Source: Molossus alvarezi (Eukaryota > Chordata > Mammalia > Chiroptera > Molossidae). From it: a stretch of DNA of 64,000 nucleotides. The position numbers were made by a program, and so were the translations under genes. This document shows positions 46,401-53,420 of this stretch, in pieces. Position 1 is the first letter of the stretch. Each line of letters starts with the position of its first letter. The notes below the pieces were generated by a model. The model saw nothing but the letters and a program-made list of their open reading frames with translations. It searched no databases and had not been told where the DNA came from. Location: assembly GCA_037176705.1 (NCBI GenBank), contig CM073895.1, positions 1,984,001 to 2,048,000 of the forward strand, in the 5' to 3' direction.

Positions 46401-49400
46401 TATTGCCCCAGCATGAGCCCAGCACTGACAGGCAACAGCAGCCTACCACTGTTGAAGGAACAAAGGCACGAGGAGCACCCCTCGGTGTCACAGTCACCCA
46501 AGGCGTGCTGAGAGTAGAGGCTACAGCAAGAGCAGGGTAAAAACTTTGGGCACTCCAGGCCCACTTCTCTTTAAAGAAGTTTTTTAAAAATTGATTTTTA
46601 GAGAGAGAGGAAAGGAGAGGGAGAGAGAGACAGAAACATTTATGAGAGAGAACATTGAGTGGTTTCCTCCTGCATAACCCCCACTGGAGATTTGGCCCAA
46701 AAAGTCGGCATGTGCCCTGACCAGGAATTGAGCCGGTGACTTCTTGGTGCATGGGTCGATACTCAACCACTGAGCCACAATGGCGGGCTTTTAAAAAAAA
46801 TCTTCCACTGAGGACACTTTTGCATTGATTTTCAGATAGAGTGGGAGGGAGGGAAAAAGAGAGTGAGCGAAAGAGAGAGAAACATCGATGTGAGAAAAAC
46901 ACATCGATTGGTTGCCTCCTGCATGGCCCCAACCAGGGCGGGGATCAACCTGCAACCCAGGTATGTGCCCTTGACTGGAATCAAACCTGAGACCCTTTAG
47001 TCTGTGGGCGACACTCTAACCACTGAGCTAAAACAGCCAGGGCCACTTCTCTAGGCACAAGGTAATATTAGCCCATTGCTGGAGGAAATTGAAGTCTGCA
47101 GTGCACTGAGGGTAATAATAGCAAGAACAAAACCCTAAATCAGTTAACTCCTGACTAGATTGATCTAACCTTTCACACTGACAGGCTGACAGAGGAGCAG
47201 GTGTGCCCATGTATGGGTGCAAATATTACTGACCTCAGTCTCTACTTTTCCTCTCATAATGTCCAGTAAAAATGCATGTGACACACAAACACAAAAGCAA
47301 GTAAAAGCAACCCATTGCCACAAGCTAAAGTGATCAATAGCACTAGATTCACAGACAGTCCAGATATTGGTGCCATTAGAGAAGGACTTTAAAATAACTG
47401 TGATTTACATGTTAAAGGATGTAATGGAAAAGGTGGATAACATGCATGAACAGATAAGAAAGTTCAACAAAGAGATGGAAGCTATGAAAGGAGTCACACA
47501 GAACTATCAGAACTAAAAAGCACATTATTAGAGACGAAGAATTTCTTTGACTGGCTGGCTAGTGTCCTGGATACAGCTGAGGGAAGGCCAGGAACTTAAA
47601 TACTAATCAGGGTCAAACTCTTCAAACTGTATCACAAGGAATAAAGGAGTGAACAAAAACTGAACAGATGTCCAAACACCGTGGGATAATGTCAAACCAT
47701 TCAACAGACACATATGTGGAATCACAGAGAGACTGAGAAAGGGGAAGAAGAAATATTGAAAAAGATAACAGCTGAAAAATTTCCAAAATTAGTGAAAGAT
47801 AATAAAGTCCAAAATAAATAAATAAATAGAAAACACCCACAAACAGTATAAATACCCAAATACTTACACACAGACATCACCCACCCCTAGACACATCACA
47901 GCTAAACTGTAACCAAAGATAGCAGAGAAAACCTTGAGGGCAGTCAGAAAAGAAGAAACATTACAGAGGAGTAAAGAGGGGAAATTTAGCAGACTACTCA
48001 TCGGAAACTATGTGAGCCAGAAGTCAATGGAGTGACTGAGGGGGCAGGTGGTCAACTCAGAGTTCTATACCTACCCAGAGTAGATAACTTTCAAAATACA
48101 GTTGAAATGGAGGCCTTTTCAGACAAATAAAAGCTGAGAGAATTTCTTTCTGGCACACTTGGACTACTATAAGTACTAAAGGAATTTCAGTAGGAAGAAA
48201 AATGGTGCCAGGTGGGAATTGGATCTCCATTAAGAATGTAGTGGATTGAGAATAGTTTTTTTTAAATAAAAAAAAAAAAATTGAGTGAACCTGGTAAGGC
48301 TCACCCAGATATAGGATTCTGGGAAGATAATTACATATGTTATATTTGTATAGGCTCAAGCCACAGTATCACACCTGATCATAACCTGATAGTTGTTACA
48401 CAGAGCAAGCATTAGCCTCTTTTGCACACGTATAGATTCTTTGGGTTTTGGAGATGAATAGGATCTCAGGGGTTTAGCCAAGTGTCCTCTTCTTAAAAGA
48501 GCAGAACCCCAGGCGAGGTGGATATGTCAACTGGGGCCTAGCTGGGGCTGAGTTTCAGTTTAGAAAGTGTCAGGGATTGCTCATTCAAGCTTATAACCTT
48601 TCATGGCGATCTGTAACCACCTGCACAGAATTAAAAGCTGCTCACATCTGCCTGGCCTGTGTTGCTCAGTGGTTAGAGCATCATCCCGGGCACCAATGGG
48701 TTGTGGGTTTGATTCCCAGTCAAGGGCACCTACCTGGGTTTCAGGTTTGATCCTCTGGAAGGTAACCAATTGATGTGTCTCTCTCATATTGATGTTTCTC
48801 TCTTCCCCTCTCTCCCTCCTTCCACTCTATCTAAAAATCAATGAACAGCAAGTGCCATTTGTGAACTAGTCGTACCTTGTGCTCAAGTCACATGTATAGT
48901 GTCCCCCAGTGAACTGAAAAATGTTTGACAGACACAAGGTTGGTATTCAAGATGGACAAAGAGAGGCCTAAAATAAAATAATTTGACAGAAAGAAAGAAA
49001 ATTCCTTAAACAAGGTAGCTATTAATGACAAAACCCAAATAAGAACAAAAAAAGAACATGTAATCCAACTATTCTTTAAACTTGGTTGTGAAGAATCCTC
49101 AGTAGAAATACTGTAAATGATGACTATGGATTTATCCAAAAGCAACTATATACCTGTCTCGGGATGGCGGGGACCAGGGAGACTGAAGGAGCTAAATCTG
49201 CCTTCCATTCAGGATGTCAATAACAATATTGATAATGGGCCAGCAACAACGTCTGATATTATGTTATTAAATCTGATCATACACAGCGTGATAGACATTT
49301 TTCTAAGTGTCACTGATGCATTAAATCATTGAACCCTCAAGTGAGCCTCTAACATTGTACTATGTTATGGTCCATTATGCAAAGAAACTGAGGCACAGAG

Positions 49401-52400
49401 GTGTGGAGGGAGCCTCTCAAGGTCAAACAGCTGGGGAGTGGTGGAGCTGGCCTGCCCAGCCAGGCTGTCAGACTTGGGAGCTGGGGGGGCTGGCAATACT
49501 TCTCTGTAAAGGGCCAGAGAGTAAGTATTTTAGGCTTGTGGGCCACATAGAGACCGTCTCACCTATTCTTTTATCTCTGGTAGCAGGAAAGCATCCAGAG
49601 ACGAAACATAAATGAATGGCGCAGCTGTGTTCCAATAAAACTTTATTTACAAACACAGGCGGTGGGCCACAGTTTGCTAGCCCTTGCACAGGAGCCCAAT
49701 CGCGGCTGCTTCTGAAGAGCCTGATTCCAGGGCGGGCAGAGGTGCGGGCGTGGACCGCCTCCCACTGTAACGTCAATCAAAACACTTGTTTTTCTGAAAA
49801 GGGGTTTATCCATAACTTTAAAAACAACAAAGATTAAAACAAAGAATCCAAGAGGACCATGAAAAGATAGAAATAGAAAACTTCCAAGCTAGTCGAGGGA
49901 AAATGAAATGAAAAATAATCGATCGATCCAAAAGAAGGCAAGAAGTCTGGCCAGTTTGGTTCAGTGGTTAGAACATCAGCCTGTGGACCAAAGGGTCACA
50001 GGTTCGATTCCCGGTCAAGGGCACATACCTGGGTTGCAGGTTCGATCCCCAACCCCGGTGTGCAGGAGGCAACCAATTGATGTGCCTCTCTCACATTGAT
50101 GTTTCTCTCTCTCCCCATCTCCCTCCCTCCCTTTCACTCTATCTAAAAAAAAAAATCAATGGAAAAATATCCTCAGGTGAAGACTAACAAAAAACAAAAG
50201 AAGGCAAGAAAAAACAACAACAACAAAAAAACACAAGAGGCATAAGAAGCCTCAAGGGACACGACAGGGAAAGGTAATTTCAGTGACCTCGGTGTGCGCA
50301 ATAGACAACATCTTCCAGGTAACAGACGAAGACCGAATCCAGCTACACGCTGGTACACGAGACACATCTAAAGCCAAAGACACAAAGTTTCAATAGAAAG
50401 ATTGGAGAAAACAGAGGCGGCAAAGGCATTTGTCTATTCTGTTCATATCAGACAAAGGAGAATTTAAAACAATTTAAGGCAGAAAGCACTGTTGAGAGAG
50501 AAAGGAAGTACAGGACCCCATGGATCGGAAGATAGACGGATTTTAAATTAGCATTCACACAGTAACGCAGCCTTAGAATAGGCAGATTGATACCTGACTT
50601 AACTGCAAGGAAAACGGATGGGTCTCTAGTGCAATATTTTAACACACATCTTTCAGTAACTGGAAGATCAAGAAAGTGAAAAAAGCAAACAGAGAAGATG
50701 CCTCGGATGGGTGTATCTGTATCTATACTATACCTGCATCTGAACCTATATTTCCAGTTTCATTCAACAGAGATCGGCTGTATTCCATACACACACCCGG
50801 ATTATCGATCCAGCTGACCACGCGTTAGCCCGGCAGCCAGCCTCAGCAAATATCAGAGAGTCAACATCCCATTCTAACAAAGCAATTAAGTTAGAAATCA
50901 ATTTTTTAAAAAAGGTAACTAAAAATATCCCTGTGCCTCTGGAAATTAAAATTTTAAAAATTCTAAATAACTCGAGTCAATTTTTAAAAAAGCATAGCAG
51001 AAATAACCCTGCATATAAAACCCTCCCATGAGCTCAACCGGATCACTGCTGGGGGTGGGGGCACAGGGGTCCTGACTGTGGAGCCCCCACAAACAGCCGC
51101 TTGTATTATGAGATGCTGAGGAGGGGAGGCAGGCTGGGCAGGGAGGGTCCCTCTTGCTGGGGTGGGCTTTGCAGCTCTTCACTGCCCAGGAGAGGACCGG
51201 CCCCTGTGGGCCCCACGCTGGGGTGGGTGGGTTCAGCCTTGTTCCCTGGAAGCCTCCAAGCCAGGTGTTTGCAGGCCGGGGCGTTCTGAACACAGGTGCT
51301 CTGGGGTTTGGGCTCCCCAGGGCTCTCCAAGCAGCAAGTGACCCTTCCCCTCCCTTCCCCGTTCCGTGGCCGTGGAGTTGGCAGTGCGCATCCACCCCGG
51401 CAGGAGCAGGAGGGGCCCGAGAGCAGGGCATCGGCACCTGGTCAGGCCGGGAGCAGCCCTGGGGAGGGGGAGGCGGTGCTCACCACACCCACAGGCTGAG
51501 CCCGGTCTGGTTCACAGAAGTGGCCTTGCCCAGGGATGGGTGGATGGTCCCACCGGGTGCAGACTGTGCCGAGGGCCCTGGCTGGTGAGGGAACCTTCTA
51601 GTACAGAGGCTGTGGTGCCCCAGTGTTGAGAGAACTGAGAGGCGAGTGCTTCTCCTACAGATTCTCGGGAGCCCACGGGAGGAGCACACAGCGCCCGTCC
51701 CGGGTGCACACCTGATGTACAGGCCCCCGCAAGGGTGCGGCTGGGATCTGACCAGGGCTGCCTGGTGCCCAGGTGCATGTACGTGAGCCCCTCACCTTGC
51801 TCCTCGACCTGAGAGAGGGACAGCCCCATTTCTCCAGGTCACCTGGGAGAGGCCAGGGGCGGGGACTGCCAAGTGGGACTGCACCTCTCATCTCCGGGAC
51901 CCCAACCCGGCACCGTCCCACCATCCTGCAATAAGACAGCCTGTCTGGGAAGCCACGAGGCACCTGTGACCTGGGCCTTCCTGGGGCCAGAGGAGCATCA
52001 CAGCAGGTTCTGCTGCTGGGTGGCCCTGGAGGCGCCAACGCGCTGCGGGTCCCCAGCTCTGGAGCTTGGGCTCCCTCTGCTGGGCCGGCCAGGAACTGCA
52101 GGCGTTCTGCGCCGGGAGGGCCGGGGGCGCACGCGGGGCGGGGACCTGGTCTGCCGCGGCTCGGTGGCCTGCGGAACCAGCCGCGCTCCAGCCTGCGCCT
52201 GGCAGAGCCTTCTGGAAGGGGCCCAGCCCCGTGCAGGTCAGTGACCCTCCTGCAGAGTCCGCAGCCTCCGGAGCCCGTGCAGAACCCCCCCCCTCTTCGC
52301 TGGTCAGGGTGGGCGCGTGCAGACCTCCGGAGGGGTGGGGCAGAGCAGCGTGGCGGTGTGGGGTGGGGCCTGCGGGAGGGCTCTCACTCACCTCTGCTGT

Positions 52401-52545
52401 GGGCATAGAGGAGGCCCAGCGCCCCCAGGGCGCCCGTCACCAGGAGCAGCAGGAGAAGCAGCCCCCACTCCAGGAAGCCGGGGCGCCTCTGCCTGGACTG
52501 GCCGGTGATCTCCACCATCTCTGCTGGGCTTTCCAGCTTCCCCAT
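22320..52545 (-). CDS. MMEL1: Membrane metallo-endopeptidase-like 1 (neprilysin 2), complete, 23 coding exons
   Basis: Zinc metallopeptidase of the M13 (neprilysin) family; it is a type II membrane or shed protein that trims small bioactive peptides. The 23 coding exons (listed singly) join in phase to 2,340 nt, or 779 aa, the length I recall for human MMEL1. Visible features: a short basic N-terminus, a leucine-rich membrane anchor at about 27-48, the cysteine-rich start of the ectodomain, the substrate-binding NAFY at 572-575, the zinc site HEITH at 613-617, the third zinc ligand in GENIADNGG (E676, with D680), H741 and R747 near the active site, and the family C-terminus CRVW. The start is the ATG at 52,543-52,545, matching the known MGK start. 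Exon numbers assume one upstream non-coding exon, which I could not place. All splice sites are GT/AG except one GC donor after exon 23. Confidence 0.96.
22516..22592 (-). CDS. MMEL1: MMEL1 exon 23
   Basis: Codes residues 722-746, with the catalytic-site histidine H741 in DVHSPLKY. The intron after it starts GCAAGA instead of GT; only this GC donor gives the phase needed by the next exon. Confidence 0.93.
23023..23118 (-). CDS. MMEL1: MMEL1 exon 22
   Basis: Codes residues 690-721 ([20 protein letters not shown] to FFVNYAQ). Phase 0 at both ends; donor gtaggg. Confidence 0.94.
23525..23590 (-). CDS. MMEL1: MMEL1 exon 21 (third zinc ligand)
   Basis: Codes residues 668-689. GENIADNGG holds the zinc ligand E676 and the aspartate D680 that orients a zinc histidine in the family. 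Confidence 0.95.
23698..23831 (-). CDS. MMEL1: MMEL1 exon 20
   Basis: Codes residues 623-667 ([16 protein letters not shown] to [10 protein letters not shown]). Phase 1 start and phase 0 end; donor gtgagc. Confidence 0.95.
24648..24767 (-). CDS. MMEL1: MMEL1 exon 19 (HExxH zinc site)
   Basis: Codes residues 583-622. HEITH at 613-617 supplies two zinc-binding histidines and the catalytic glutamate. Donor gtaggg. Confidence 0.96.
24987..25217 (-). mobile_element. Ves-type bat SINE in MMEL1 intron 18
   Basis: Minus-strand Ves SINE (T-rich start, gagagagaga run, 'gcctcctacacacccc', tRNA-like end). The 'acatggatgtgacagagaa' segment is repeated in tandem at 25,043-25,080, an internal duplication not seen in the other copies. 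Confidence 0.85.
25429..25487 (-). CDS. MMEL1: MMEL1 exon 18 (NAFY)
   Basis: Codes residues 563-582. [13 protein letters not shown] holds the N572-A-F-Y motif that binds substrate backbone in neprilysin. Confidence 0.95.
25755..25858 (-). CDS. MMEL1: MMEL1 exon 17
   Basis: Codes residues 529-562 ([16 protein letters not shown] onward), with a lysine-rich end and an N-F-S sequon. Donor gtgagt. Confidence 0.95.
26227..26310 (-). CDS. MMEL1: MMEL1 exon 16
   Basis: Codes residues 501-528 ([15 protein letters not shown] to EYSN). Phase 0 at both ends. Confidence 0.95.
26779..26877 (-). CDS. MMEL1: MMEL1 exon 15
   Basis: Codes residues 468-500 ([20 protein letters not shown] to KKKAQEK). Phase 0 at both ends. 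Confidence 0.95.
27234..27362 (-). CDS. MMEL1: MMEL1 exon 14
   Basis: Codes residues 425-467 ([21 protein letters not shown] region). A minisatellite begins about 45 bases upstream of its acceptor. Confidence 0.95.
27405..27828. repeat. Minisatellite of 15- and 11-base units beside MMEL1 exon 14
   Basis: Tandem array of 'cctcgtccatccatg' (15 bases) mixed with 'cctcctccatg' (11 bases), about 30 units. It sits in intron 13 close to the exon 14 acceptor. Several frames are open across it on both strands because the unit lacks stops, so the long open frames here are not genes. Confidence 0.93.
27829..28130. repeat. CATT-type simple repeat
   Basis: Imperfect cattcattcattcctc array directly joined to the minisatellite before it. 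Confidence 0.9.
28131..29463. other. MMEL1 intron 13, remainder
   Basis: GC-rich intronic DNA with no recognised repeat or exon. Confidence 0.5.
29464..29557 (-). CDS. MMEL1: MMEL1 exon 13
   Basis: Codes residues 393-424 ([15 protein letters not shown] to AHYRK). The first base completes an arginine codon from exon 12. Confidence 0.95.
29909..30045 (-). CDS. MMEL1: MMEL1 exon 12
   Basis: Codes residues 348-392 ([42 protein letters not shown]). Donor gtgaag. Confidence 0.95.
30200..30920 (+). mobile_element. Degenerate LINE-1 ORF2 remnant
   Basis: AT-richer segment with L1-like reading on the plus strand (an [23 protein letters not shown] and a [12 protein letters not shown] block around 30,600-30,770). 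It abuts the left edge of the block duplicated upstream of TNFRSF14. Confidence 0.5.
30975..31250. repeat. CA-rich minisatellite in MMEL1 intron 11
   Basis: Array of 'aggtgcacacacacaggcac' and 'aggtgtaggctcac' type units, about 275 bases. The duplicate at 6,890-7,000 holds a shorter version. Confidence 0.85.
32041..32092. repeat. GGGGCCG-rich run near the exon 11 donor
   Basis: Short 'ggggccggggccgggcc' repeat about 60 bases past the exon 11 donor. It is absent from the duplicated copy. Confidence 0.85.
32151..32240 (-). CDS. MMEL1: MMEL1 exon 11
   Basis: Codes residues 318-347 ([18 protein letters not shown] to KFGLK). This is the intact original of the exon 11 copy at 7.81-7.90 kb. Confidence 0.95.
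32328..32462 (-). CDS. MMEL1: MMEL1 exon 10
   Basis: Codes residues 273-317 ([20 protein letters not shown] to LETQIAN). This is the intact original of the exon 10 copy at 7.98-8.11 kb. Confidence 0.95.
32606..33571. other. MMEL1 intron 9
   Basis: GC-rich intronic DNA. No repeat or hidden exon was recognised. Confidence 0.5.
33572..33637 (-). CDS. MMEL1: MMEL1 exon 9
   Basis: Codes residues 251-272 ([22 protein letters not shown]). Phase 0 at both ends; donor gtgagt. Confidence 0.95.
34157..34275 (-). CDS. MMEL1: MMEL1 exon 8
   Basis: Codes residues 211-250 ([36 protein letters not shown]). Donor gtagga. Confidence 0.95.
34778..34873 (-). CDS. MMEL1: MMEL1 exon 7
   Basis: Codes residues 179-210 ([20 protein letters not shown] to KWTDTV). 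Donor gtgagg; phase 1 at both ends. Confidence 0.95.
34874..36000. other. MMEL1 intron 6, part without recognised repeat
   Basis: About 1.1 kb of intronic DNA with nothing that I can name. Confidence 0.45.
36001..36545. repeat. CA/TA-rich cryptic simple repeat
   Basis: Mixed 'acacacatacatgcatatac' array. It continues in kind at 36,984-37,280 and is split by an LTR-like element. Confidence 0.9.
36563..36983 (+). mobile_element. Probable solitary LTR (ERV1-like) inserted in a CA-rich array
   Basis: A 421-base non-repetitive block with TG and CA ends, a polyadenylation signal AATAAA at 36,928-36,933 and a gammaretrovirus-LTR-like end ('aataaagtctgcttcacc'). It lies between two halves of one simple-repeat array. 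No target duplication could be confirmed in such repetitive flanks. Confidence 0.6.
36984..37280. repeat. CA/TA-rich cryptic simple repeat, right half
   Basis: Same type of sequence as 36,001-36,545, on the other side of the LTR-like block. Confidence 0.9.
37562..39360. repeat. Minisatellite derived from the 3' end of MMEL1 exon 6 (about 48 units)
   Basis: Tandem array of 35-38 base units. The plus-strand unit is ggaccagccccctcc, then ccccactcactctcattc, then atgca. The last 18 bases of exon 6 and its donor (minus strand: ggtcctgcatgaatgaga, then gtgagt) are contained in most units. Variants lack one C, have ggtccag for ggaccag, or lack CT in ctcactct. The final unit is the real exon border at 39,338-39,361. 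On the MMEL1 sense strand the units carry runs of six and five G. All three plus frames stay open because no unit has a stop, so the 660-750 codon frames here are artefacts. Confidence 0.96.
39344..39424 (-). CDS. MMEL1: MMEL1 exon 6
   Basis: Codes residues 152-178 ([20 protein letters not shown] to CMNE). Its donor gtgagt at 39,343-39,338 is the first of the tandem series of donors in the adjoining minisatellite. Confidence 0.94.
39681..39842 (-). CDS. MMEL1: MMEL1 exon 5
   Basis: Codes residues 98-151: [40 protein letters not shown]. This is the conserved cysteine-rich start of the M13 ectodomain. Donor gtgagc. Confidence 0.95.
40281..40466. repeat. Threefold tandem repeat of about 61 bases
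   Basis: Three near-identical units beginning gggaccatgttccacgc or gggaccctgttccacgc and ending gcaggagcacccacggcc, within MMEL1 intron 4. Confidence 0.92.
40820..40879 (-). CDS. MMEL1: MMEL1 exon 4
   Basis: Codes residues 78-97 ([20 protein letters not shown]), containing the first two ectodomain cysteines. Donor gtgagc. Confidence 0.93.
41409..41486 (-). CDS. MMEL1: MMEL1 exon 3
   Basis: Codes residues 52-77, the stalk after the membrane anchor ([20 protein letters not shown]). This is the least conserved part, but borders and phase fit both neighbours. Confidence 0.9.
41487..42700. other. MMEL1 intron 2, GC-rich start
   Basis: About 1.2 kb of intronic DNA without recognised repeat or exon. 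Confidence 0.45.
42770..43720 (+). mobile_element. LINE-1 3'-end fragment (L1M-like)
   Basis: A-rich sequence with the wording of an old L1 3' untranslated region, ending 'ctatctttgcagtaattctg' and 'taaacctaaaacttgtc'. It resembles 781-1,370. Confidence 0.65.
43721..44340 (+). mobile_element. LINE-1 or HAL1-like 5'-region fragment
   Basis: The block 'agaattctatacccagcaaa' with 'gagacattccagataaaatc' is typical of the L1 segment upstream of or within ORF1. A related block lies at 47,390-48,200. Confidence 0.6.
44774..44962 (+). mobile_element. Ves-type bat SINE
   Basis: Intact-looking forward copy: 'ctggccagtgtggctcagtt' head, 'ggttcgattcccagtagggg' B-box segment, short 'tttctctctcaaatcagtaa' tail. 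Flanked by a related 'aaatctgttcttc' and 'aaacctgttcttc' pair, a slightly diverged target duplication. Confidence 0.93.
45118..45346 (-). mobile_element. Ves-type bat SINE
   Basis: Minus-strand copy with full structure from the T/A-rich start through 'gaaacatcgatgagagggaa', 'gcctcctgcatgtccccgac' and 'ctcaaccactgagccacatg' to 'ggccaggc'. Confidence 0.95.
45347..46560. other. MMEL1 intron 2, AT-richer interior
   Basis: Sequence probably made of old repeats, since 45,715-45,740 repeats wording of 43,880-43,900 ('gttgattttaagcagtccca'). No gene was recognised. Confidence 0.4.
46570..46795 (-). mobile_element. Ves-type bat SINE, first of an adjacent pair
   Basis: Minus-strand copy ending 'ctcaaccactgagccacaat' then 'ggcgggc'. 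It is followed within a few bases by another copy in the same orientation. Confidence 0.92.
46796..47042 (-). mobile_element. Ves-type bat SINE, second of an adjacent pair
   Basis: Minus-strand copy with 'gaaacatcgatgtgag', 'ggttgcctcctgcatggccc' and the tRNA-like end 'ctaaccactgagctaaaaca'. It differs enough from its neighbour to be an independent insertion. Confidence 0.93.
47390..48240 (+). mobile_element. LINE-1 or HAL1-like fragment
   Basis: A-rich sequence with L1 5'-region wording ('gaaggctatgaaagg'-type, 'aactatgtgagccagaagtc', 'gagttctatacctacccag', 'ggccttttcagacaaataaa'). Frames are broken. Confidence 0.65.
48650..48845 (+). mobile_element. Ves-type bat SINE
   Basis: Forward copy: 'gctcagtggttagagcatc' head, 'gggtttgattcccagtcaag', 'accaattgatgtgtctctct' core and C/T-rich run. 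Confidence 0.93.
49485..49705 (+). mobile_element. Old non-autonomous DNA transposon (probably hAT-Charlie type)
   Basis: Contains 'ctgtaaagggccagagagta', 'aggcttgtgggccacata' and 'tgttccaataaaactttatt', wording of a mammal-wide MER-type DNA transposon. The exact family is not assigned. Confidence 0.65.
49945..50194 (+). mobile_element. Ves-type bat SINE with perfect target duplication
   Basis: Forward copy ('ggttcagtggttagaacatc' head, 'ggttcgattcccggtcaag', 'caattgatgtgcctctctca'). The 16-base sequence caaaagaaggcaagaa flanks it exactly at 49,929-49,944 and 50,195-50,210, showing a fairly recent insertion. Confidence 0.96.
50211..51020. other. A-rich, probably LINE-1-derived sequence
   Basis: A-rich DNA with L1-like phrases but no frame or border that I can define. 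Confidence 0.4.
51021..52391. other. MMEL1 intron 2, GC-rich end near exon 2
   Basis: Sharp change from A-rich to GC-rich DNA near 51,030. Open frames here have no domain. No exon recognised. Confidence 0.45.
52392..52545 (-). CDS. MMEL1: MMEL1 exon 2 (first coding; membrane anchor)
   Basis: Codes residues 1-51: the MGK start, the RQRRPGFLE segment, then the leucine-rich anchor (seven leucines at 29-35). The exon extends a few bases further into 5' untranslated sequence, with an acceptor atccag just upstream at about 52,554-52,559. Confidence 0.95.
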
Positions 52546-52559
52546 CACCACGTCTCTGG

Positions 52560-53100
52560 ATGGAATGGTGCGCAGCTGAGCAGCCCCGAGGCCAAGGGCA
52601 GGGGCGCGTCCACCCAGGGCAGGGGAAACGTGGTGCGGAGCTTGAGGCCCTGCCGAGACTGGAAGGGCCCACTGCTGGCTGGGGGCAGGGGCCGGGTCCC
52701 TATGGGTGCTCAGCCCCTCTCTCCATCGCCAAGTCCACACCCTGGCCCTTGGGCCCTTGGAACCTGTGCCTCAGGGCTTCCCACACTCTTCCCGTGCTGG
52801 AGTCCCTGAGCCTGGGGTCCCAGAGTGGGGAGAGGCCCAGCCTGCTGGCCCGGTGGCAGTCTCTTCTGGAGGCCAACCTCTCCAAGCCCAGTGGTCTGGG
52901 GACCACTCTGCTCACAGCTTGGGGTCCACCTGCCAGGTCCCGTAGGCCCAGCTCCCTGTGGGGGTCGGCAGGTTGCTGCAGTAGAGCCTGCCTGGGGCCC
53001 ACTCATGCCCATGCTTACACCCACATGCACATCCAAGCTCATGCCTGTGAGTGTGCACACGTGCTCCATCTACATGTGTGTGTGCGTATCTGCATGTGAG
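52560..53100. other. 5' side of MMEL1 exon 2
   Basis: GC-rich DNA that should be intron 1. The non-coding first exon and promoter of MMEL1 were not located. Confidence 0.4.
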
Positions 53101-53420
53101 TCATGAACCTGAGAACGTGCACCTGTGAGAGTGTGCACCTGTGAGAGCATGTGTGCACTTATGTGAATGTGCACCTATGAGAGTGTGGAACTGAGTGAGC
53201 ACCCATGTGAGCATGCACCTGTGTGTGCACCTGTGTGAGTGTGCACCTGTGGGTGTGCATCTGTGTGAGCATGTGTACATCTGTGTGTGTGCACCTGTGA
53301 GCATGCACCTGTGTGAGTGTGCACCGATGAGAGCATGTGCGCACCTGTGTGAGTGTGCACCTGTGAAAGCATGTGTGCACATGCACACATGTGCCTGTTT
53401 GTGTGTGTGCACCTCCTTTG
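53101..53420. repeat. TG-rich cryptic minisatellite
   Basis: Loose array of 'gtgtgcacctgtgagagcat' units, the complement in style of the CA-rich arrays in MMEL1 introns. Confidence 0.85.
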
